From: QHBQ01 sp038230695
Lineage (GTDB): Bacteria; Chloroflexota; Chloroflexia; QHBQ01
Direction: 5' to 3'
Assembly (NCBI GenBank): GCA_038230695.1
Contig: JBBRMT010000028.1
Location: 1-29,417, forward strand
Length of the DNA: 29,417 nt
Shown here: positions 1-5,807 of the stretch, piece by piece
Layout: each line of letters starts with the position of its first letter
Position numbering within the stretch: the first letter of the stretch is position 1
Notes under the pieces: generated by a model
What the model was told of the DNA's origin: nothing
The model's input: only the letters and a program-made list of their open reading frames with translations
The model's database searches: none
Program-made: the position numbers and the translations under genes

Positions 1-9
1 AACGATGGT

Positions 10-33
10 GTAGGGGCGCACGGCTGTGCGCCC
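10..33 (+). repeat. REP-like hairpin copy 1 (GTAG head)
   Basis: GTAG is followed by GGGCGCAC, a GGCT loop and GTGCGCCC, a perfect 8-bp stem. It belongs to the dispersed GTAGGGGCG family found throughout the window. Confidence 0.75.
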
Positions 34-73
34 TGATGGGGCGGCAATCATGCCTATCGCAAGCAACAATGGT

Positions 74-104
74 GTAGGGGCGCATGGCATACGCTCGCTT
101 GCCC
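74..104 (+). repeat. REP-like hairpin copy 2 (degenerate)
   Basis: It starts GTAGGGGCGCATGGCATACGC and then continues as TCGCTTGCCC, so the closing arm is interrupted. It shares its flank with copy 1 and its core with the inverted copy at 182-204. Confidence 0.55.
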
Positions 105-181
105 AGTGTCAATGTCTATCGTGGGCAACAAAACGCGACGTACCATCCTCGCCATAATCGAACAAGATTGCCGTCCCACCA

Positions 182-204
182 GGGCGTATGCCATGCGCCC
201 CTAC
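182..204 (-). repeat. REP-like hairpin copy 3 (inverted)
   Basis: Read on the minus strand: GTAGGGGCGCATGGCATACG followed by CCC. The GGGCG/CGCCC stem encloses the CATGGCATA core shared with copy 2. Confidence 0.65.
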
Positions 205-246
205 ACGCTGTCTGACCCAACCTATCGCCTCCCCGCCCTCGATAGA

Positions 247-582
247 TTAGAAAGCCTCCCCGGCGCGGACATAGTTCAACACGTCAGCGTCGAGGTTCTC
301 ATAGTTCTCCACCTTAATCTCCGCCACCATATGCGCTTCGCCGGGCAAGATCACTGCCTCATCCAGCACGTTTCCGGTAAACGCTTGCAGCGCCGCCAGG
401 TCGCGCCAGAGCAGCACGATGATCAACTGCTCCGTAGGTTGCGTCCCCAATCGCGGTCCCATAAACAGCCCCAGCAAGCCATCCTTAGTCTGCAAATTAG
501 GGATCGCCTTGGTGCGTAGGAACTGCTCATACTCTGCCTGCATCCCCGGTTGTACCTTGATACGAACGATGCGGATAATCAT
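247..582 (-). CDS. ABM-family (antibiotic biosynthesis monooxygenase fold) small protein
   Basis: This 111-residue protein matches the size and pattern of dimeric alpha/beta-barrel ABM-domain proteins. It has an N-terminal beta strand (MIIRIVRIKVQPG), a helix, the segment GLLGLFMGPRLG, a hydrophobic strand with a conserved-looking Trp (LIIVLLWRDLAALQAF), a helix and a final strand. Members include heme-degrading and quinol monooxygenases and many proteins of unknown substrate. No catalytic set is clear enough to choose among them. It is probably cytosolic, as no signal peptide is visible. The ATG at 582 is preceded on the minus strand by GGGAGGGAAAG, a good ribosome-binding site 5 nt from the start. 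It stands alone, with repeat-rich spacers on both sides. The family fold is likely; the reaction is unknown. Confidence 0.8.
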   Translation of the reverse strand: MIIRIVRIKVQPGMQAEYEQFLRTKAIPNLQTKDGLLGLFMGPRLGTQPTEQLIIVLLWRDLAALQAFTGNVLDEAVILPGEAHMVAEIKVENYENLDADVLNYVRAGEAF

Positions 583-704
583 CTTTCCCTCCCTTATTCA
601 ATAAGATTTCTTCTCTGGACCTTTTACCGCACAGCCATTTTAGTTCACCAGCCGAATCCTGAACATCGTCCTAAAGTTGTAGTTATCTCAACTTACTCCA
701 TCGC

Positions 705-754
705 AGTCTCAGTCTCCCCGCCCAATACCCCTATGTTGCAATGAGACTGAGACT
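705..754. repeat. 12-bp perfect inverted repeat
   Basis: AGTCTCAGTCTC at 705-716 is matched by GAGACTGAGACT at 743-754 with a 26-bp loop. Each arm is itself a near-duplicate of a six-base unit. There is no T-run beside it, so the function is open: cruciform, RNA hairpin or remnant of a small mobile unit. Confidence 0.6.
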
Positions 755-776
755 AGCTCTAACTCCAAACCAACAA

Positions 777-802
777 GAGAGCGCGGGATTGACCGCACTC
801 TC
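777..802 (-). terminator. Probable terminator of the kelch/SLH gene
   Basis: On the minus strand GAGAGTGCGG pairs with CCGCGCTCTC (10 bp with one G-T) around a 6-nt loop, followed by the moderately T-rich TTGTTGGTTTGG. It lies about 60 bp after the kelch gene's stop. The U-tract is imperfect. Confidence 0.5.
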
Positions 803-815
803 CTGCTTTGCCTTT

Positions 816-860
816 ACTCAGCACCCAGCACTCAGCACTCAGCACTCAGCCCTCAGCACT
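816..860. repeat. Heptamer array ACTCAGC (about 6.4 units)
   Basis: Six consecutive 7-bp units of ACTCAGC, two with one substitution, plus a partial unit. On the strand of the adjacent gene (minus) the unit reads GCTGAGT and contains TGA once per 21 bp, so the array blocks all three frames just after that gene's stop codon. Confidence 0.9.
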
Positions 861-862
861 GG

Positions 863-2701
863 TTAGGGCGTGGTCACGCCTTTGTAGACGATCTGGGCCA
901 TCTCATCGCGGCGGATATTGTTGTTGGGGCGGAATGTGCCGTCGGAGTAGCCGTTGATTACCGCCATGTGGTGGGCGGTCTCGATGCTGGCGTAGAATAC
1001 GTTGGTGGGTGGCACATCGCTGAACGTGGGTGTGGTCGGGGTGAAGGCAGGGTAGTGCGCCGCGTTGACCACCAGCTTGGTAAGCTGACCGCGCGTAATC
1101 GGGAAGTTGGGCAGATAGCAGGGAAAGGGCTGCCCGTTGGCGGTGCAGGTGGCATTATCGAAGCCGCTGAGGATGCCTGCATGGTAGCCGCTCTCGATGA
1201 AGGCGTAGGCGAAGTAACTAGGCAGCACATCGCTGAAAGTTGGCTGGGTGGGGGTGTAGAACGGCACGCTGAAGCCGAGAACAACCACCTTGGCGAACTG
1301 CCCCCTTGTCGAAGTGCCAGCCGGAGAGTAGTGCGTGGCATCGGTGCCGTTGATCACCCCGCGACAATTCAGGTAGTGGATCGCGGTGTAGAATACGTTA
1401 CCGTTCAGGTCAAGGAAAGGGTTAGCGCAATCAGTTGGGGTTGCGCTGGGCAGCGGCAAGGGGGTATCGGTTGCCATTGGCGTGCTGGTTGCGCTTGCCG
1501 GGGTATCGGTTGCCGTTAGCGTAATAGTCGCCAGCGGCGTATCGGTTGCCACTGGCGTAGTGGTTGCGATTGGCGTAGCCGTTGACGTATCTGTTGCTAT
1601 CGGCGTAGAGGTAGCGATTGGCGTATCAGTAGCGATTGGCGTAGACGTAGCGCAACTGACCAGGCTAGCCACCTCGACGCTGTTGGTAGCGGCGCTGCTG
1701 GTAATATCGCCGCCCACCACCACCAGCTTATTGCCCGCTGTTGCCTGACCGTGGAAGGAGCGGGGCTGATTCAGAACTGGCCCGCTGCTCCAGCTATCGG
1801 TGGTCGGGTCGTAACTCAGCGTAACGTTGCGAACCGCAGCAATACCGGCGATACGCCCCACTCGATTATTGCTGGGGAAGCCGCCGCCAGTGACATAGAG
1901 CTTGCCACCCGCCGCGCTGCCGCCCCCGCCGAAGATGCCGATTGGCATATTAGCGCGGCTGCTCCATGTGTTGCTGACAATATCGTAATCGAACAGGGTA
2001 GCATCTTCCTGGAAGCTGGTATCCAGCCCACCGGCGGCGTAAAGCTGGCCGTTGATTACCGCTGTCGCCGCCGCCACCCGCGCCGCAGGCATGGCGGTCA
2101 TAGTCATCCACGAGTTGGCAACCGGGTCGTAAGCCCAGGTTTGACCGTTTATACTCATGGCTGGACCCTGGCCGCCGAGCAGGAAGATCTTGCCGCTGCC
2201 GTAAGCCGCGCCCAGCCCGCCACGAGCATCGGGCATCGGTGCGCCGCTACTCCAACTATTGGCAACCGGGTCGTAGATGCGGGTGGTGGTTAGCGGCACC
2301 GAATTGCCGGGGAAGCCGCCGAATACGTACAGCTTGCCAGTGTTCGGCGCATAAACAGCCGACGCGCCATCGAACACGTCGGGCGAGTTGGTCAGGGTCA
2401 TCCAGGTGTTGGCAGTAGGGTCATACCTACCGAAATAATTCACCAGATGGCCTGCCTGATAGTCATATCCATCGGCAGCATAGACATAGGTGCCATCGCT
2501 GCCTACGGCAGGCCCACCCGCTGCTTCGCCTAGCGGCTGCGCCTGCGTCCAGGGTGATAGCCCGCTGCAGGGCGTGGGTGAGGGGGTAGGGGTCAGGTTT
2601 GGTGCGGCTGCGGAGGGGTTGGATGCGCTGGCGTTGGCGCTGAGGAGCAAGGCTACTACCGTTACAGCCAGGGCAAACGCGGGTATCGAAAAACGTTTCA
2701 T
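863..2701 (-). CDS. Secreted kelch-repeat protein with C-terminal SLH triplet
   Basis: This 612-residue surface protein starts with a signal peptide (MKRFSIPAFALAVTVVALLL, cleavage near SANASA). Residues 45-348 are a kelch beta-propeller, with recurring blades of the type YDPVANSW followed by a glycine pair and LYVFGG or LYAAGG. Residues 350-425 form a Thr/Pro/Ala linker of ATDTP and ATSTP repeats. Residues 425-612 hold three SLH modules (around FLDLNGNVFY, FSDVLPSYFAY and FSDVPPTNVFY), ending RRDEMAQIVYKG. SLH modules typically bind pyruvylated secondary cell-wall polymers, which suggests the propeller is displayed outside the cell. The ligand is unknown. The start has AAAGGAAACC eight nt upstream. 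The second kelch/SLH protein at 17255-19822 has an almost identical SLH end, so the two are paralogues. Confidence 0.93.
   Translation of the reverse strand: MKRFSIPAFALAVTVVALLLSANASASNPSAAAPNLTPTPSPTPCSGLSPWTQAQPLGEAAGGPAVGSDGTYVYAADGYDYQAGHLVNYFGRYDPTANTWMTLTNSPDVFDGASAVYAPNTGKLYVFGGFPGNSVPLTTTRIYDPVANSWSSGAPMPDARGGLGAAYGSGKIFLLGGQGPAMSINGQTWAYDPVANSWMTMTAMPAARVAAATAVINGQLYAAGGLDTSFQEDATLFDYDIVSNTWSSRANMPIGIFGGGGSAAGGKLYVTGGGFPSNNRVGRIAGIAAVRNVTLSYDPTTDSWSSGPVLNQPRSFHGQATAGNKLVVVGGDITSSAATNSVEVASLVSCATSTPIATDTPIATSTPIATDTSTATPIATTTPVATDTPLATITLTATDTPASATSTPMATDTPLPLPSATPTDCANPFLDLNGNVFYTAIHYLNCRGVINGTDATHYSPAGTSTRGQFAKVVVLGFSVPFYTPTQPTFSDVLPSYFAYAFIESGYHAGILSGFDNATCTANGQPFPCYLPNFPITRGQLTKLVVNAAHYPAFTPTTPTFSDVPPTNVFYASIETAHHMAVINGYSDGTFRPNNNIRRDEMAQIVYKGVTTP
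1429..1654 (-). repeat. Coding minisatellite for the Thr/Pro linker
   Basis: Short in-phase repeats, built on GCGATTGGCGTA-like units read from the plus strand, encode the ATDTP/ATSTP linker. All variation stays in register with codons, so linker length can change without breaking the protein. Confidence 0.7.
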
Positions 2702-2714
2702 ATAGGTTTCCTTT

Positions 2715-2753
2715 CTGAACTTTTACTCTTCACTCCTAGTAAAGACAGTTCAG
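2715..2753 (-). promoter_or_regulatory. Two-part hairpin between glycosyltransferase and kelch gene
   Basis: CTGAAC (2715-2720) pairs with GTTCAG (2748-2753) and TTTACT (2722-2727) with AGTAAA (2738-2743). On the minus strand the structure overlaps the glycosyltransferase stop codon (2750-2752) and ends just before the kelch gene's ribosome-binding site. There is no U-run, so an mRNA processing or translation-coupling element fits better than a terminator. This is an inference. Confidence 0.4.
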
Positions 2754-4453
2754 ATGGGGAAATCTAACGCACAATTACGGTTTTGGCGAAAACTCGTGAA
2801 TAATTCGGTTCGTCTAATCACTGAGGCGAACAGCATGGTACGACCTTCAACAAGGGCGTGATTCATCACGCCCTGTCTCCAATTCCAGGTTAACCCTTCC
2901 ACCGCGAACTCTGCCGCTACCCGCGCAAACTCGCACAGCAACGCCTCGTCGCCCGGCGCAACGCCAACATCGGCGGCGGCATCAGCCAATGCTTCCGCCA
3001 GTGCTGAGTGCTGAGTGCTGAGTGCTGAGTGCTGAGTGCCGATTTGTAGGGGCGAACCGTCGTTCGCCCAGGGGGTGTGTAGGGGCGAACCGTCGTTCGC
3101 CCAGGGGGTGTGTAGGGGCGAACCGTCGTTCTCCCTGCTGCTTACTGGTTCAGGGGCGAGGTCTTCAGTAATCATCAGCGATTTGGCGTAGGCAGCGGCG
3201 TTCCAGGGTTGGTGATGAATGACCGCATCATAGCCAGCGGCAGCCCCTTCAAGAGTGTGATAGCGGGCCACATAGCGGCGGGCATTGCCACCCAGCGCGG
3301 CGCGGAGCGCGGGTTGGTCGGCGAAAGCCAGCAGATACTCGAGCAGCAGCGCCTCTTCGTCGCCGTCTACTTCGATGCGGGCAGCAGTGGCGGGCGGCAA
3401 CTCGGCGAAGGCGGCGGTGTTGCTGACGATTACCGCCTGCCCCGCGCCCATAATCCGCAGCAGCGCGGCGCTGGTTTCGCCCGCGCTTGGGTAGCGCAGG
3501 TTGAGGCAGACATCGGCGGCGGCCAGATAATCGTTAAATGTGGCAGTGTCCACATGGTCGGTAACTACCACCCGCTCGGCCAGGCCCAGCGCCTCGATTT
3601 GCCGCCGCACGTTGTAGTTGGCGCTGATGCTGCCCACCAGGAAGTAGCGCGAGCTTGGCCGCTCCATCGCAAATGCTTTATATGCCCGCAGGCTAGGGGT
3701 TAGCCGCTTGTAGGGGTTGATGTGACCCAGGCTGGCGATGATGAACTCGTCTTCGCTGATACCGAGGCGGGCGCGTGCCGCTGCCCCATCGAGATGCGGC
3801 GGCAGCGGCACGCCCATCGGCACCACTGTTACCGGCCTGGCGGGGGCAATTTCGCCGATTTGGTCAGCCATGTAGCGACTGTGAACGATAATCTGATCGG
3901 CAGCGGCGATTACCCGCTCACTTAGCGGGAAGCTGAACAGACTCTCCGGCATCTGCCCCAGCAGCACGCGGCGGGCCGCCTCCACACCGCGTTCACCATA
4001 GCGCAATGCCATCTCGCGCTGATAATCCCTGCGCCGCCCGCCGTTGAGCGCCATCCACATCACCAGATGATGCAGCACGTACTCATGCAAAACCACCACG
4101 CCGGGGACAATGCTCTGATTGGCGAATAGCGCCTTGTGGATATAGGCGTGGGCAGGGCTGTTGCCCATCTGGTAGACGGCGGCGGCGAACGGCTGCTGGC
4201 GATGCAGGCGGGCAAAGTCGCGGGCAGGATGTACCGCAAAGCTGGCAAGCAGGTCGCGGTTGCTGGGCCGATAGTTATCCACAAACAGGGTGACATCCAG
4301 CCCCGTATCGGCCAGGTAGGGCAGCAACTCCTCGCTATAGTCGGAGATGCCGCTTTGCACCGGGTTCAGCGGGCTGTAGAAAGCCACCCTGCTGGAGTTT
4401 TGAGTTTTGAGTTTTGAGTTGTCTGGTTTGTTATCTTCCCAGCCATACCTCAT
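2750..4453 (-). CDS. GT4-type glycosyltransferase with repeat-derived insertions
   Basis: Residues 22-415 read as a GT-B fold glycosyltransferase. There is an N-terminal Rossmann half (VAFYSPLNPVQSGISDYSEE), the nucleotide-sugar half with LASLGHINPYKRL, a recognisable donor-site region (RYPSAGETSAALLRIMGAG) and the usual closing helix. Such enzymes build surface polysaccharides; donor and acceptor are unknown. Two stretches come from repetitive DNA. Residues 12-20 (NSKLKTQNS) are the translation of an AAAACTC heptamer array. Residues about 432-484 are the translation of three 33-bp hairpin repeats (11-residue unit NDGSPLHTPWA) followed by a CTCAGCA heptamer array (QHSALSTQHSAL). A C-terminal extension of about 80 residues follows and is unassigned. 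The ATG at 4453 has a weak GAGG; the GTG just after the first array is an alternative start. Confidence 0.85.
   Translation of the reverse strand: MRYGWEDNKPDNSKLKTQNSSRVAFYSPLNPVQSGISDYSEELLPYLADTGLDVTLFVDNYRPSNRDLLASFAVHPARDFARLHRQQPFAAAVYQMGNSPAHAYIHKALFANQSIVPGVVVLHEYVLHHLVMWMALNGGRRRDYQREMALRYGERGVEAARRVLLGQMPESLFSFPLSERVIAAADQIIVHSRYMADQIGEIAPARPVTVVPMGVPLPPHLDGAAARARLGISEDEFIIASLGHINPYKRLTPSLRAYKAFAMERPSSRYFLVGSISANYNVRRQIEALGLAERVVVTDHVDTATFNDYLAAADVCLNLRYPSAGETSAALLRIMGAGQAVIVSNTAAFAELPPATAARIEVDGDEEALLLEYLLAFADQPALRAALGGNARRYVARYHTLEGAAAGYDAVIHHQPWNAAAYAKSLMITEDLAPEPVSSRENDGSPLHTPWANDGSPLHTPWANDGSPLQIGTQHSALSTQHSALAEALADAAADVGVAPGDEALLCEFARVAAEFAVEGLTWNWRQGVMNHALVEGRTMLFASVIRRTELFTSFRQNRNCALDFPI
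3001..3039 (-). repeat. In-frame heptamer array (5.6 units of CTCAGCA)
   Basis: Five perfect copies of GTGCTGA on the plus strand plus a partial unit. On the coding (minus) strand the unit is stop-free in all frames and is translated as QHSALST. It directly abuts the hairpin repeats at 3046-3135. Confidence 0.9.
3046..3135 (+). repeat. Three tandem GTAG hairpins with 33-bp period inside a gene
   Basis: GTAGGGGCGAACCGTCGTTC followed by GCCC occurs at 3046 and 3079, and in a diverged form (ending CTCCC) at 3112. The copies are spaced exactly 33 bp apart by AGGGGGTGT. Each hairpin pairs GGGCGAAC with GTTCGCCC around CGTC. Because 33 is a multiple of three, the glycosyltransferase frame stays open and gains an 11-residue repeat. 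Confidence 0.9.
4395..4420 (-). repeat. Heptamer array AAAACTC at the 5' end of the glycosyltransferase gene
   Basis: About 3.7 units of GAGTTTT on the plus strand, i.e. AAAACTC on the coding strand, lie between the start codon and the first conserved residues. They encode NSKLKTQNS. The reverse orientation would contain TGA. Confidence 0.85.
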
Positions 4454-4485
4454 TGCCTCACTAACTTAATTTTGATGCTGACCTT

Positions 4486-4505
4486 GTAGGGGCGCATCAC
4501 TGCTC
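4486..4505 (+). repeat. Partial GTAG hairpin copy
   Basis: GTAGGGGCGCATCACTGCTC has the constant head but no matching closing arm. It is a decayed or truncated copy in the 83-bp spacer between two minus-strand genes. Confidence 0.4.
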
Positions 4506-4530
4506 ATCGAAACTTTATACGTGCGGTACT

Positions 4531-4544
4531 CATGCCTCATGCCT
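4531..4544 (-). repeat. Double heptamer AGGCATG spanning a stop codon
   Basis: Two copies of CATGCCT (plus strand). On the minus strand AGGCATGAGGCATGAG supplies the TGA stop of the ornithine cyclodeaminase-like gene. Confidence 0.55.
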
Positions 4545-5628
4545 GGCGCACTTTTTGGAGGGCGGTGACGATGTGCAACAGGAAGTCGTGGGCGTTGCGG
4601 GCGATGCCGTATGCCTGGTGAGTGCCGCGATCAACCAGCTTGGACAGCACGAACTCGTCCTGGTCAACCGCGATAATTGGCAGGGGCAGGATTGCGCCGT
4701 CTCGCTGGTAGAAGGTGGGCAGCATATTGCCGGTGGCGATGCTGTGCAGCGCGGTGGCGAGCATTACTGCCATGGTCGCCCGCTTGGTGTGTTCGCGCAT
4801 CACCACCTGAGCCGCCAGCGCGTCGGTAATCACCCCTGGCAGCGGGCCATCGTCGCGGATGCTGCCCGCCAGCGCCATGGGGATCTGGTGTTTGACGCAG
4901 GCATAAACGATGCCATCGGTGATGTAGCCCGCCTCAATCGCCCGCTCGATGCTGCCATAGGCGCGGATCTGGTTGATGGCCGCAATGTGGTGACGATGGC
5001 CGCCGCGCACCGCCCGCCCCTGGCTGTTGATGCCCAGGCTGGTGCCGTAAGCGGAGGTCTCCAGATCGTGGGCGGCCAGCGCGTTGCCCGCGAACAATAC
5101 GCCGACATAGCCGTTATTCACCAGCCACTCCATTGCCTCGCGTGCGCCGCTATGCACCACCGCCGGACCCAGCACCCACAGGGTATTGCCGCCCTGCACG
5201 CGGTCGGCTTCCAGCAACTCGGCAAGTTCGTGATAATCGGTGCGTCGTTCGCGGCTGCTGCCGCTGGACATGAAGCTGAACACGTCGCGGCCCTCGTCCT
5301 CACCATCCTCGACAAATGGGTTCTCGTTGACGAAGATGCCCTCCTCGCCATGTTCGCGCTGACCAAGCGCCACCGGCGTGCCAGCGGAGACGTGGCGCGG
5401 CTCAATGCAGTGCGGCCCTTGCTCGTCAATCACGATAACCGCATCCATCCTCGCATCGCCCACTAGCCTCCAGCCCGCGTCGGTCTTGACGTAGGTGGGG
5501 TAGTTGGTGGTGGAGTAGAAATCGGTCGGCAACACGCCGGTTTGCGGCGCAGAGGCGGTACGAACGGGCGGCGCATCAAGCAGTTGCGGCACAGTAAAAT
5601 CGGGCGCGGTATAATGCAGTTTCTTCAC
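4537..5628 (-). CDS. LOR/SDH-domain (TIGR00300-type) ornithine cyclodeaminase-like protein
   Basis: This 363-residue protein resembles the LOR/SDH conserved-region family. An archaeal member of that family is an NAD-dependent ornithine cyclodeaminase (ornithine to proline plus ammonia), and the family also forms the C-terminal part of cyanobacterial arginine-dihydrolase/cyclodeaminase fusions. An N-terminal beta-rich LOR/SDH region (residues 1-115) is followed by the NAD-binding half, with LFAGNALAAHDLE, the strongly conserved-looking YGTSLGINSQG and GGHRHHIAAINQIRAYGS, then SIRDDGPLPGVITD. There is no N-terminal arginine-dihydrolase module. The GTG start at 5628 is preceded by AAAGGAG four nt upstream. 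The role would be in cytosolic arginine/ornithine/proline metabolism. The family is fairly sure; the substrate is inferred. Confidence 0.82.
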   Translation of the reverse strand: MKKLHYTAPDFTVPQLLDAPPVRTASAPQTGVLPTDFYSTTNYPTYVKTDAGWRLVGDARMDAVIVIDEQGPHCIEPRHVSAGTPVALGQREHGEEGIFVNENPFVEDGEDEGRDVFSFMSSGSSRERRTDYHELAELLEADRVQGGNTLWVLGPAVVHSGAREAMEWLVNNGYVGVLFAGNALAAHDLETSAYGTSLGINSQGRAVRGGHRHHIAAINQIRAYGSIERAIEAGYITDGIVYACVKHQIPMALAGSIRDDGPLPGVITDALAAQVVMREHTKRATMAVMLATALHSIATGNMLPTFYQRDGAILPLPIIAVDQDEFVLSKLVDRGTHQAYGIARNAHDFLLHIVTALQKVRQA

Positions 5629-5691
5629 GACACTCCTTTGGGGGTGATGTACATTCGGTGCTTATATAGATGGCGTTTGATTATACCGTAA

Positions 5692-5719
5692 GCAAGCGGC
5701 TGGCGGCAAGCGACTGGGC
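5692..5719. repeat. 14-bp (2 x 7) direct duplication
   Basis: GCAAGCGGCTGGCG is followed at once by GCAAGCGACTGGGC, two 14-bp copies with few differences. It leads directly into the hairpin at 5716-5738 in the divergent spacer between 5628(-) and 5808(+). Confidence 0.5.
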
Positions 5720-5738
5720 GGACGCAATCCGCCCCTAC
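5716..5738 (-). repeat. REP-like hairpin copy (GGA/TCC arms)
   Basis: On the minus strand GTAGGGGCGGATTGCGTCCG followed by CCC; GGGCGGA pairs with TCCGCCC around TTGCG. It is identical to the copy at 22261-22283, which lies inside the CoA-transferase gene. Confidence 0.8.
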
Positions 5739-5794
5739 GCCACAGATGCGTTGCAATATGGTGAACTGCATCTCCAAGCGTAACGCAACTATGT

Positions 5795-5800
5795 TATACT
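5795..5800 (+). promoter_or_regulatory. -10 box placed for a leaderless transcript of the GT-C gene
   Basis: TATACT ends seven nt before the GTG at 5808. Transcription would therefore begin at or next to the start codon, and no ribosome-binding site is visible. A clear -35 box at normal spacing is not seen. Confidence 0.35.
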
Positions 5801-5807
5801 CCCCTTC

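Larger units (their letters stand above)
1..246. other. Intergenic spacer with three GTAG-type hairpins
   Basis: I see no convincing gene here. The stretch holds two direct copies of a GTAGGGGCG-headed hairpin (from 10 and 74) and an inverted copy (182-204). The two direct copies share their upstream flank, ATGGTGTAGGGGCGCA. The second and third share the core GCGCATGGCATACGC in opposite orientation, so they form an inverted pair about 90 bp apart. A 137-codon frame at 106-519 runs through these repeats and antisense to the 247-582 gene, and looks like a shadow. Confidence 0.6.
583..862. other. Intergenic region with inverted repeat, terminator-like hairpin and heptamer array
   Basis: No gene is seen. 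The region contains a 12-bp inverted repeat (705-754), a GC-rich hairpin (777-802) suited to ending the upstream minus-strand kelch gene, and a heptamer array (816-860) that starts two bases beyond that gene's stop codon. Confidence 0.6.

Noticed and set aside
3046..3135. 33-bp tandem repeats as a CRISPR-like array
   Set aside because: The spacers are the constant AGGGGGTGT, not unique sequences; the unit lies in frame within a gene; no cas genes are present.
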